Assembly: GCA_023266455.1 (NCBI GenBank)
Contig: JAHFQD010000140.1
Coordinates: forward strand, 1 to 5,616
DNA: 5,616 nucleotides
Direction of reading: 5' to 3'
DNA from: Candidatus Muproteobacteria bacterium
Lineage (GTDB): Bacteria; Pseudomonadota; Gammaproteobacteria; Acidiferrobacterales; Sulfurifustaceae
In this document: in pieces, positions 1 through 5,616 of the stretch
How the letters are laid out: every line of letters starts with the position of its first letter
Numbering within the stretch: position 1 is the first letter of the stretch
Position numbers and translations under genes: made by a program
The notes under the pieces: model-generated
Databases searched by the model: none
What the model saw: only the letters and a program-made list of their open reading frames with translations
What the model was told of the DNA's origin: nothing

Positions 1-338
1 TGTCGATGTTGCATCTCACGCGATACATCGAACATTTGCGACATAACGGCCAGAGCACCGAACGCTATCGCCTAGCGCTTTGGCAAAAAGCGTTGATGCC
101 GTTGGCGGTGATGGTCATGGTGTTGCTCGCGACCCCGTTCGCGCTCGGCCACACCCGTGCTGGTCGTTTGAGTCAGAATATTTTTATCGGAGTGATGTTG
201 GGATTGGCATTTATCGTCATCAGCCGTATCTTCGGCCACTTCGGATTGTTGTACGGCATTCCGCCGTTTTTCGGCGCAGCGTTGCCCATCGTGCTGTTCT
301 TTTTCGGCGCGCTCGGTTTATTGCGACGCGCGGTTTAA
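1..338 (+). CDS. lptG: LptG, LPS export ABC transporter permease (3' end only)
   Basis: This is the C-terminal part (about 111 residues) of an LptF/LptG (YjgP/YjgQ) family permease; the start lies before the window and the frame is open to base 3. In the LptB2FG complex this inner-membrane subunit extracts lipopolysaccharide and passes it to the periplasmic bridge. The visible part begins with the polar segment typical of the end of the periplasmic domain (RYIEHLRHNGQ, then RYRLALWQK). Three hydrophobic helices follow: one around KALMPLAVMVMVLLATPFA, one around IGVMLGLAFIVIS and one around ALPIVLFFFGALGLL. It ends with LLRRAV and a TAA. The RYIxHLxxNG and LALWxK patterns favour LptG over LptF, from family knowledge rather than alignment. 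LptF would be expected just upstream, outside the window. Confidence 0.88.
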   Translation, partial: SMLHLTRYIEHLRHNGQSTERYRLALWQKALMPLAVMVMVLLATPFALGHTRAGRLSQNIFIGVMLGLAFIVISRIFGHFGLLYGIPPFFGAALPIVLFFFGALGLLRRAV

Positions 339-354
339 TTACTCGGAGTTTTTT

Positions 355-388
355 TACTCGAACGCCGCGAATACGCGGCGTTCGAGTA
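355..388. repeat. Perfect 15-bp inverted repeat (hairpin) after lptG
   Basis: Bases 355-369 are the exact reverse complement of 374-388, with a 4-base loop (AATA) at 370-373. The stem is about two-thirds G or C, so it would be very stable. A run of seven T precedes it (349-355), and no T run follows it on either strand, so it is not a standard intrinsic terminator. It sits 17 nt after the lptG stop and ends 17 nt before the next ATG. It may protect the lptG mRNA 3' end, act as a terminator without a U tract, or lower translation of the next gene. The sequence does not say which. Confidence 0.85.
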
Positions 389-405
389 TATAGGGATATT
401 AAGAG

Positions 406-2070
406 ATGCAATCTCGCATGCAGGATGCTCGTTGGACCTACGTTTTTTGGGCGCTAGTTTTTATTTACGCCGCAGTATTTCTAATTCATCCAAGCTTCGC
501 GCCGACCGACGATTTCGTCTTCGTCAAAACGCTGCAAGCGGGCAAGCCGATTTTGTATTACGCCGGCGACTTTCCGTATTACGACACCGCCAAGATCGGT
601 CGCTTCACGCCGTTGGCGGCGATGGAATACAACCTCGCGTTGCTGTTCACCTCGAAGCCGTCGCCGATTTGGTATTACGCGATTCATGCCGCGCAATTTT
701 TAATCACCATCTTGGCGCTGGTGTCGGTGTTGTCGCGTTTCACCGCTCGGCGCGGATGGATTTATCTAGCGGTCGGATTGTTCGTGCTAACGCCGGGCTT
801 CGCCTATTCGTGGTTTCGCATGCAACTGAACGAACGCGATCTGGTGTTCGCGCTCGCGTTGTACCTGTGGGCGTACTTCGCGTATCTCGATCAGCCGACG
901 TTTCGTTGGCGTCTCGCCGCCGCGTGGGTCGCGGCGAACTTGGTGATCTATTACAAAGAAACCGGTTTCATCATCATCGGCGCGATGTCGTTTTTCTATT
1001 GGCTAATCGCGTTGAAAGAGAAGCGCAAAGACAAAACGCTTATGTATTTTCACGCCGCGTGTTTGCTCAGCGCATTAGCCTACGTCGTTATCTACGCGGT
1101 TTATATTTTGCCCATGGGCGGCGTGTATTCGTATGCGCAAGCCGACGATTACGCGTTGCGTCTGGTAAAGAATATTTTGAATTACACGTTCGTCTTCGAC
1201 CCGGTGATTATGCTGCTCGTGTTCCCGCTGGCCGGTTACCGTGCGTATCGCGTTTTGTTTCGTCGCGATGCGCCGAATTCGGTGCACGATCCGTTATTGG
1301 CCGCCGCGGTGGCGTTCGTGTGCGCGTACTTCGTGTTGAATCTCAGCGGCATGTATTATTTTCAGCCGGCCTATGTGTTGGCATTGCCGCCGCTATTTTT
1401 TTATTTGCCGCGCTTGATCAAAAAAATCTCCTGGCGCGCCGTGGTCGTCGCCTGCGCCGCGCTCATGGTGCTGAACGCGTTACCGGTCGGTTTGCATTAC
1501 ATCGCGTACTACAAATATCTGCCGTACAACTTCGAGCGCGCGGTCGCGTTCGTCAAACGCGACATCGAAATCAAACACGCGGATTTTCCGCCGTCGGTTT
1601 TCTTGGACGGCGTTAATCGTGGCACCGGGAAATTCATGTATTTCATTTATTCGGAATTTTTCCGCCTGCACGGGTTGCGCGACGATGAATACGACATGAA
1701 GTCGAACGTCGAGACTGATATCGAGAAAGAAGGATATTTTCCGTTTCTGGAAAAAGTCCCAACGCCGTTCACGGTCTTCAAAACCGGCCCGTTGCCTCAG
1801 ACGCAGAAGGGCGACTATCTCATTCTGTCTTCGCAGAGCACCGACAGCCAGAAGTCGCCAGAGAACGCGGCTTACATCGAGTGGCTGAAGAAGGATTACG
1901 ATTTGGTGTTCGCCACCGAGAGCCGGTTGGCGTTTCCATTGGTGAACCTGAAAAACATCGGCCGATATTTACTTTCGCTCGGCGCGAAACCCGGCGAGCG
2001 GTTTTTAACGATTAGCCGCCATAAACCGGCATTGGAATCGCCGGATTATTACGTGTTCGTGAAGAAGTGA
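406..2070 (+). CDS. Polytopic membrane protein, GT-C/PMT-like glycosyltransferase candidate
   Basis: This 554-residue inner-membrane protein is not recognised as a named gene. About ten or eleven hydrophobic segments are visible, around residues 11-28, 89-110, 118-133, 143-160, 168-183, 186-203, 213-236, 260-285, 296-313, 319-336 and 343-362. A hydrophilic C-terminal domain of about 190 residues follows. After the first helix comes a loop with an acidic pair (PTDDFVF, Asp35-Asp36). That layout matches lipid-linked-sugar glycosyltransferases of the GT-C fold (PMT/ArnT/GT39-like), where acidic residues in the first periplasmic loop are catalytic. The function is inferred from this layout only. 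The ATG at 406 was chosen; Met5 (418) is an alternative. Upstream signals are weak: AGGGA at 392-396, and AAGAG directly against the ATG. It follows lptG by 67 bp, separated by a strong hairpin, so co-transcription is uncertain. A non-enzymatic membrane protein remains possible. Confidence 0.8.
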   Translation: MQSRMQDARWTYVFWALVFIYAAVFLIHPSFAPTDDFVFVKTLQAGKPILYYAGDFPYYDTAKIGRFTPLAAMEYNLALLFTSKPSPIWYYAIHAAQFLITILALVSVLSRFTARRGWIYLAVGLFVLTPGFAYSWFRMQLNERDLVFALALYLWAYFAYLDQPTFRWRLAAAWVAANLVIYYKETGFIIIGAMSFFYWLIALKEKRKDKTLMYFHAACLLSALAYVVIYAVYILPMGGVYSYAQADDYALRLVKNILNYTFVFDPVIMLLVFPLAGYRAYRVLFRRDAPNSVHDPLLAAAVAFVCAYFVLNLSGMYYFQPAYVLALPPLFFYLPRLIKKISWRAVVVACAALMVLNALPVGLHYIAYYKYLPYNFERAVAFVKRDIEIKHADFPPSVFLDGVNRGTGKFMYFIYSEFFRLHGLRDDEYDMKSNVETDIEKEGYFPFLEKVPTPFTVFKTGPLPQTQKGDYLILSSQSTDSQKSPENAAYIEWLKKDYDLVFATESRLAFPLVNLKNIGRYLLSLGAKPGERFLTISRHKPALESPDYYVFVKK

Positions 2071-2105
2071 GTTTCCCTCGTTATAACCCTCTTCTCAGGG
2101 CTTAA

Positions 2106-2142
2106 AACCCCTCTCCCATCGGAAGAGGGGAAGGGGTGAGGG
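2106..2142. repeat. CCCTCTCCC-type palindromic intergenic repeat
   Basis: Bases 2108-2114 (CCCCTCT) pair with 2124-2130 (AGAGGGG), with two further G-C pairs inside after one mismatch. AAGGGGTGAGGG follows at 2131-2142. As I remember it, elements of the form CCCTCTCCC-loop-GGGAGAGGG followed by GGGGTGAGGG are scattered between genes in many proteobacterial genomes. No T run follows on the + strand. On the - strand the stem is followed by four T, but no - strand gene lies there to be terminated. The rest of the 2071-2275 spacer shows only a 10-bp palindrome (GCCAGCTGGC, 2189-2198) and no convincing promoter. Confidence 0.6.
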
Positions 2143-2263
2143 AGGTTGTCGACGAGTGAGGTATCAAAAGAAGCCTTACCGTAACGTTGCCAGCTGGCGC
2201 ACCGTAGGCGCGTGAGTAATAATCCCCCGCTCGTCATTTCCCATTTTTGTCGCGCATTAGGTT

Positions 2264-2270
2264 AAGGAGA
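2264..2270 (+). promoter_or_regulatory. Ribosome binding site of the ACT-domain gene
   Basis: AAGGAGA lies 5 bases before the ATG at 2276. It is the best Shine-Dalgarno match in the window and fixes that start. Confidence 0.8.
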
Positions 2271-2275
2271 AGAGT

Positions 2276-2683
2276 ATGGATACGGTTCGTCAAGTAGAGT
2301 ATTTCGTAGCGCAGATTTCCAACAAAGCCGGTCAAGGCGCGCAGGTGCTGAACGCATTGCGTGACGTGAACCTGCTGGCCTTCACCGGTTTCCCGATCAA
2401 CAAGCGCACCGCGCAAGTCGATTTCGTGCCGGAAGATGCCGCGGCGTTCAAAGTTGCCGCTAAGCGCGCCAAGATCAAAATCAAATCGAAGAAGGGCGGT
2501 TTCCTCGTGCAAGGCGACGATCGCACGGGCGCGGTTGCAGACGTGTTGAGTGGCCTCGCGGATGCGAAGGTCAACATCACCGCCATCGACGCGGTTGCCG
2601 CCGGCAACGGACGTTGGGGCGCGATCTTCTGGGTCGAAGCGAAAGACGCGAAGAAAGCGAAAAAAGTTCTCGGCGCGATGTAG
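2276..2683 (+). CDS. Small protein with two ACT-like domains
   Basis: This 135-residue cytoplasmic protein is made almost entirely of two ACT-like units. Unit one covers about residues 5-65: strand YFVAQIS, helix AGQGAQVLNALRDV, then strands LLAFTGFP and TAQVDFVP. Unit two covers about 74-135: strand GFLVQGDD, helix TGAVADVLSGLADAKV, strand NITAIDAVAAG, then GRWGAIFWVE and a lysine-rich tail. ACT domains usually bind small ligands such as amino acids and regulate an enzyme, but no enzyme domain is attached here. The ligand cannot be read from the sequence. The start is secure because of the strong ribosome binding site. It ends 16 bp before the acrylyl-CoA reductase gene, so the two are probably co-transcribed. 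A linked regulatory role is possible but unproven. Confidence 0.85.
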   Translation: MDTVRQVEYFVAQISNKAGQGAQVLNALRDVNLLAFTGFPINKRTAQVDFVPEDAAAFKVAAKRAKIKIKSKKGGFLVQGDDRTGAVADVLSGLADAKVNITAIDAVAAGNGRWGAIFWVEAKDAKKAKKVLGAM

Positions 2684-2699
2684 TCGCCGATTCGACGAA

Positions 2700-3695
2700 A
2701 TGGCGGCGTCTTTTAAGGCGTATCGAATTTTCGAAGACGGCGGCAAAGTCGCCGCGCGTTTCGTCGAAATGCAGACGGATGAACTGGACGCGGGTGAAGT
2801 CACGATCCGCGTTCAGTACTCCAGTATCAATTACAAAGACGCGCTCGCCGCCACCGGCGCCGGCAAGATTATTCGCCGGTTTCCCTGCATCGGTGGCGTC
2901 GACCTCGCCGGCGTTGTCATCGCTTCGCGCGATCCGCGTTTCCACGAAGGCGACCAAGTCCTCGCGACAGGCTACGACCTCGGCGTCAGTCACGACGGCG
3001 GTTACACCGAAGTCGCGCGCGTACCAGCGGATTGGATCGTACCGCTACCTACCGGATTATCCACCTACGACGTCATGGCAATCGGCACCGCCGGCTTCAC
3101 CGCCGCGCTCGCCATCACGCGCATGGAACAAAATGGTCTGACACCGGCGGAAGGCCCAGTGCTCGTCACCGGCGCTACTGGCGGCGTCGGATCGATCGCC
3201 GTCGATATCCTTTCCAACCTCGGTTACGCCGTGACCGCATTAACCGGCAAGCAAACAGAGCACGCGCTTCTACGCGAACTTGGCGCCAAAGAAATTCTCG
3301 ACCGCAACACCTTCACGCGCGGTTCTCGCCCGTTGGAAGCTTCGATGTGGGCCGGCGCGATCGACAACCTCGGCGGCGAATGGCTCGCCTGGATCACACG
3401 CACCATGAAGCAACGCGGCTGCATCGCGTCTATCGGCTTGGCGGCTGGTGTTGAACTGCAGACGACGGTGATGCCTTTTATTCTGCGCGGCGTATCGCTG
3501 CTGGGCGTCGATTCATCGCAAACGCCGATGGATGTGCGTAGAGAAGTTTGGCAACGGATTGCAGAAGATATGCGTCCGAGGCATCTGCAAAGGATTGCGC
3601 ATGTTGTCGAGTTCGACGAGTTGCCGCGATTGTTCCCACGTTATGTAGAAGGAAAGATCACCGGGCGTGCTGTTGTGCGTATCGGCGCGTCGTAG
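2700..3695 (+). CDS. acuI: Acrylyl-CoA reductase, AcuI/YhdH family (MDR superfamily)
   Basis: This 331-residue cytoplasmic oxidoreductase is close to the length of E. coli YhdH (324). The family reduces acryloyl-CoA to propionyl-CoA with NADPH, removing a toxic electrophile. Family segments are present in order: SSINYKDALA (41-50), IGGVDLAGVV (64-73), GTAGFTAAL (129-137), the nucleotide-binding loop GATGGVG (158-164), WAGAIDNLGG (217-226), TTVMPFILRGVSLLGVDS (255-272) and ITGRAVV (320-326). There is no zinc-binding GHE motif, as expected for this non-zinc branch. The frame is open further upstream, to an ATG at 2550, but that would overlap the ACT gene by 134 bases. The family N-terminus matches the ATG at 2700, 16 bp after the ACT stop. 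No clear Shine-Dalgarno is seen, so translation may be coupled to the upstream gene. A related quinone oxidoreductase is the alternative, but is unlikely. Confidence 0.92.
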   Translation: MAASFKAYRIFEDGGKVAARFVEMQTDELDAGEVTIRVQYSSINYKDALAATGAGKIIRRFPCIGGVDLAGVVIASRDPRFHEGDQVLATGYDLGVSHDGGYTEVARVPADWIVPLPTGLSTYDVMAIGTAGFTAALAITRMEQNGLTPAEGPVLVTGATGGVGSIAVDILSNLGYAVTALTGKQTEHALLRELGAKEILDRNTFTRGSRPLEASMWAGAIDNLGGEWLAWITRTMKQRGCIASIGLAAGVELQTTVMPFILRGVSLLGVDSSQTPMDVRREVWQRIAEDMRPRHLQRIAHVVEFDELPRLFPRYVEGKITGRAVVRIGAS

Positions 3696-3800
3696 CCAAA
3701 TTTGATCAGTTGCGCTGAAGCGTGACGAGATGAAGGGGCCTGTGGTACCGCTTGCCGTTGATGAATCTCTCGTATCGTTGACATAGTAGGGTATAGGGAT

Positions 3801-3828
3801 TGTCTCTGCTTTCGATCTAAAGCGGACA
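3801..3828. repeat. Imperfect palindrome, possible dispersed intergenic repeat
   Basis: TGTC (3801-3804) pairs with GACA (3825-3828) and GCTTT (3808-3812) with AAAGC (3819-3823), around the loop CGATCT. Read on the - strand this gives TGTCCGCTTT-AGATCG-AAAGCAGAG. Its two - strand frames would encode NVRFRSKAE and MSALDRKQ. I recall such peptides as frequent false gene calls over short dispersed repeats in proteobacteria. The rest of the 3696-3858 spacer shows no gene and no clear terminator or promoter. Confidence 0.4.
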
Positions 3829-3858
3829 TTCAAATGAATCTTCATACACAGCTTTCTA

Positions 3859-4860
3859 ATGATAAATATACTTCTCCTAGGTGCTGGCTTTAGTAAGAAT
3901 TGGGGAGCGCCAATAACGAGCGAATTCTTTCAGGTGCTCATTGCTAACCCGGAAGTGCGAGCGAATCAGCGGATTCATACCTTGCTGTGGCAAAACAGAA
4001 GCAATTTCGAGAATGCCTTGGCGCAGCTTCAGAGTAACTTTCGACAGAATCCGCAGATGAATCGTGAACCGCTGCTATTCATGCAACAGGCGATGCTTCA
4101 GGTGTTTGAGCGGATGAATAGCATATTTAGGCGTCAGGACTTCGAGTTGCATCAAGAACGGTTAACGTTAGACCGAAGCCGAACGGTGGTGGAATTCCTG
4201 GCGAAGTTTGATGCGATCTTCACGCTTAATCAGGATCTTTTGCTTGAGATTCACTACTTAGACCGTATTTGCAATCAGACTACGAACGGGCGGTGGAACG
4301 GTAGTTCTATGCCGGGCATGCGACCTACTGGAATCGGTGAATCCGGAGCGCCGTGGTCGAGTCGGACTTGGATGCCGAGCGAGGACTACACCATCCCTCA
4401 AAACTCTCAGCCTTTTTTTAAACTCCACGGGTCCACGAACTGGAAAGACATAGGAGAGAATGCGGACATCATGATTATGGGTGGCGGAAAGGAGGATACC
4501 ATCCAGGCGATTCCGGTTTTGAAACGGCTTCAAGATTTTTTTACAGATCACGCGCGGCGCGGCGAAACGCGGGTGACGGTCATCGGTTATGGTTTCGGGG
4601 ATGCTCATATAAACACCATTTTGAAAGACGCCATTGAGAATCATGGTTTGCTGATGTACATCGTTGATCCCCGTGGCGCTGGCCTTGCCTATGACATGAG
4701 AGGATTTAAACCAAATCAGATTGGGTCGCCAGCCGTTACCGAGTTCGAGGAGTGGTTCCAAAAAGGACTGTATAGCGCGTCGATTATTCCGTTTCGGCGT
4801 CTTCTGATTGATGAGTCCGTCGATCGGGAAGTTCTAGCAGATTTTCTTGCAGGAAAGTAA
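3859..4860 (+). CDS. SIR2-family protein, stand-alone SIR2_2-like NAD-binding domain
   Basis: This 333-residue cytoplasmic protein is nearly all one SIR2 domain. Visible motifs are the NAD-binding loop LLGAGFSKNWGAP (6-18), FTLNQDLLLE (121-130, the sirtuin TxNxD motif with Asn124 and Asp126), FFKLHGSTNW (186-195, candidate catalytic His190), IMGGGK (206-211), VIGYGFGDAHIN (241-252) and YIVDP (267-271). A Gly/Ser/Trp-rich insert lies at 143-185. The single cysteine (138) means the zinc site of protein deacylases is absent. Related SIR2 domains, such as that of Thoeris ThsA, cleave NAD with the equivalent Asn and His during phage infection. NAD hydrolysis and defence are inferred here, not shown. 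There is no separate sensor, TPR or nuclease domain; the last 60 residues look like part of the fold. The start is supported by the strand INILLLGAG directly after it and by an in-frame stop at 3835-3837, but no Shine-Dalgarno precedes it. Base and codon use look less GC-biased than in acuI or lptG, which suggests separate acquisition. Confidence 0.87.
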   Translation: MINILLLGAGFSKNWGAPITSEFFQVLIANPEVRANQRIHTLLWQNRSNFENALAQLQSNFRQNPQMNREPLLFMQQAMLQVFERMNSIFRRQDFELHQERLTLDRSRTVVEFLAKFDAIFTLNQDLLLEIHYLDRICNQTTNGRWNGSSMPGMRPTGIGESGAPWSSRTWMPSEDYTIPQNSQPFFKLHGSTNWKDIGENADIMIMGGGKEDTIQAIPVLKRLQDFFTDHARRGETRVTVIGYGFGDAHINTILKDAIENHGLLMYIVDPRGAGLAYDMRGFKPNQIGSPAVTEFEEWFQKGLYSASIIPFRRLLIDESVDREVLADFLAGK

Positions 4861-4881
4861 TCCATCGCCTGTTGTTAGCAA

Positions 4882-4961
4882 GCGTAGGGTGGGCGAAGCC
4901 CATGCGTTCACTCAAGCCTTCGATTGATAGAAAATCCGCGTGGGCTTCGCCCACTCTATGC
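4882..4961. repeat. 25-bp inverted repeat with TGGGCGAAGCCCA cores, between convergent genes
   Basis: Arm 4882-4906 pairs along its whole length with arm 4937-4961, around a 30-base loop. In + strand RNA there are 22 Watson-Crick and 3 G-U pairs; on the - strand those three become C-A mismatches. Each arm also holds its own short palindrome, TGGGC-GAA-GCCCA or its complement. GTAGGGTGGGC-type elements are, as I recall, common intergenic repeats in gamma- and betaproteobacteria. It starts 21 bases after the SIR2 stop and runs into the prpD 3' end, so it probably ends or stabilises the SIR2 transcript. A T run is almost absent (TTT, 4962-4964). Confidence 0.8.
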
Positions 4962-5616
4962 TTTAAAGAGTTCCATCAAACTAGAAACTGGCGTCGCTTC
5001 GAGTTGCGGACGATTTAGGAAAAGCGACGTAATTTCCTGCGTTCGCGTTGATGTAAAAACTGTCGCCACAGCGTTGCGGAATTTCTCGATTAGCAATGGA
5101 ATACCTTCCTGGCGTCGTCGGCGATGGCCGATGGGATATTCGACTTCGATCTTGTCTGTGCTCGTCCCATCTTTGAAAAAAATCTGCATCGCGTTGGCGA
5201 TCGAGCGTTTGTTCGGATCGAGGTAGTCTCGCGAGTAGCGGGGTTCTTCCATGACTTCCATTTTCGCGCGCAAGGTGTCGATGCGTGGGTCGCGTGCGGC
5301 GGCGTCGAGGTAGTGGTCGGCGGTGAGCGTGCCGTGGATCAGGCCGATGGCGACCATGTATTGCAGGCAATGGTCGCGATCGGCGTAGTTATGGAGCGGG
5401 CCGGTCTTATTGATGATGCGGATCGCGGATTCGTGGGTTGTGAGTACGATGCGTTGGATGTCGTCGAGCCGGCGCTCGATTTGCGGATGCAATGTGATTG
5501 CGCATTCCACCGCGGTTTGCGCGTGGAACTCGGCGGGGAAGGAAATCTTGAATAAGACATTCTCCATCACGTACGACCTATACGGTCGCTGCAGCGCGAA
5601 GTGTTTGCTTTTGAAG
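4956..5616 (-). CDS. prpD: 2-methylcitrate dehydratase PrpD (C-terminal part; start beyond the window)
   Basis: These are the last 219 residues of a MmgE/PrpD-family protein. The frame stays open to the right edge, so the gene begins outside; E. coli PrpD has 483 residues. PrpD dehydrates 2-methylcitrate in the methylcitrate cycle, which turns propionyl-CoA plus oxaloacetate into pyruvate and succinate. Conserved stretches agree closely with what I recall of E. coli PrpD: SYVMENVLFKISFPAEFH (14-31 of the visible part), THESAIRII (60-68), ADRDHCLQYMVA (78-89), the DP-KR-IANA region (133-142) and the basic YPIGHRRRRQEGIP (160-173). A GTG at 5570 could be taken for a start, but the family sequence (LQRPYRSY) continues before it, so it is internal. 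The last Ala codon and the TAG lie inside the 4882-4961 inverted repeat. Other prp genes would be expected to the right. Confidence 0.93.
   Translation of the reverse strand, partial: FKSKHFALQRPYRSYVMENVLFKISFPAEFHAQTAVECAITLHPQIERRLDDIQRIVLTTHESAIRIINKTGPLHNYADRDHCLQYMVAIGLIHGTLTADHYLDAAARDPRIDTLRAKMEVMEEPRYSRDYLDPNKRSIANAMQIFFKDGTSTDKIEVEYPIGHRRRRQEGIPLLIEKFRNAVATVFTSTRTQEITSLFLNRPQLEATPVSSLMELFKA

Noticed and set aside
349..388. Intrinsic terminator of lptG
   Set aside because: The T run is before the stem and ATATAGGG follows it, so the canonical stem-then-U order is absent. Kept only as a hairpin.
432..1616. Long + strand open frame inside the membrane-protein gene
   Set aside because: Arg-rich low-complexity translation with no family resemblance; a shadow of the 406-2070 frame in GC-biased DNA.
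2187..2222. Promoter TTGCCA ... TAATAA before the ACT gene
   Set aside because: The spacing is 24 bp, too long for a sigma-70 promoter.
2550..2699. N-terminal extension of the acrylyl-CoA reductase
   Set aside because: It overlaps the ACT gene, is rich in Arg and Ser, and is absent from the YhdH/AcuI family.
3778..3806. Promoter with TTGACA at 3778-3783
   Set aside because: At 16-18 bp spacing the -10 position reads about TGTCTC, far from TATAAT. The nearby TATAGG (3792-3797) is only 8 bp away.
3859..4860. The SIR2 protein as a CobB-like deacylase controlling propionate enzymes of the neighbourhood
   Set aside because: Attractive because sirtuins regulate acyl-CoA synthetases, but the four zinc cysteines are missing, the protein is longer, and its motifs fit the SIR2_2-type group.
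4882..4961. CRISPR or multi-repeat array
   Set aside because: Only two inverted arms are present; there are no direct repeats with regular spacers.
5339..5570. Start of the - strand gene at GTG 5570
   Set aside because: The frame continues to the window edge with family-like sequence before the GTG, so the gene is truncated by the window, not started there.

Overview
The window looks like chromosomal DNA of a Gram-negative proteobacterium. The evidence is an LptG lipopolysaccharide-export permease at the left edge, a 2-methylcitrate dehydratase (PrpD) at the right edge, GC-leaning codons in most genes, and several short palindromic intergenic repeats of proteobacterial type. A gamma- or betaproteobacterium is the best guess, but no feature fixes the genus.

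Left part (1-2070, + strand): the 3' end of lptG is followed by a very strong 15-bp hairpin with a 4-nt loop. Then comes a 554-residue polytopic membrane protein that resembles the GT-C/PMT type of glycosyltransferase and has no recognised specific name. Both proteins belong to the cell envelope, but nothing in the sequence proves a functional link.

Middle part (2071-3695, + strand): a 205-bp spacer carries a CCCTCTCCC-type palindromic repeat. It leads into a tight pair of genes 16 bp apart: a small protein with two ACT-like domains, behind a good ribosome binding site, and an AcuI/YhdH-type acrylyl-CoA reductase. The pair is probably one transcript.

Right part (3696-5616): a 163-bp spacer with an imperfect palindrome precedes a single 333-residue SIR2-family protein on the + strand. 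It keeps the NAD-binding and catalytic motifs (GAGFS, TLNQD, KLHGS, IGYGFGDAHIN) but lacks the zinc cysteines of protein deacylases. It is therefore more like the NAD-consuming SIR2 proteins seen in phage defence than a CobB-type sirtuin. Its base and codon use look less GC-biased than its neighbours'. It ends just before a 25-bp inverted repeat, which also supplies the last codon and stop of the convergent, 5'-truncated prpD on the - strand.

Two metabolic genes around the SIR2 gene share propionyl-CoA: AcuI makes it from acryloyl-CoA, and PrpD works in the 2-methylcitrate cycle that consumes it. The SIR2 gene looks like a later insertion between them, flanked by repeat elements. It is the best candidate here for something not ordinary, though no second component of a multi-gene system is visible.
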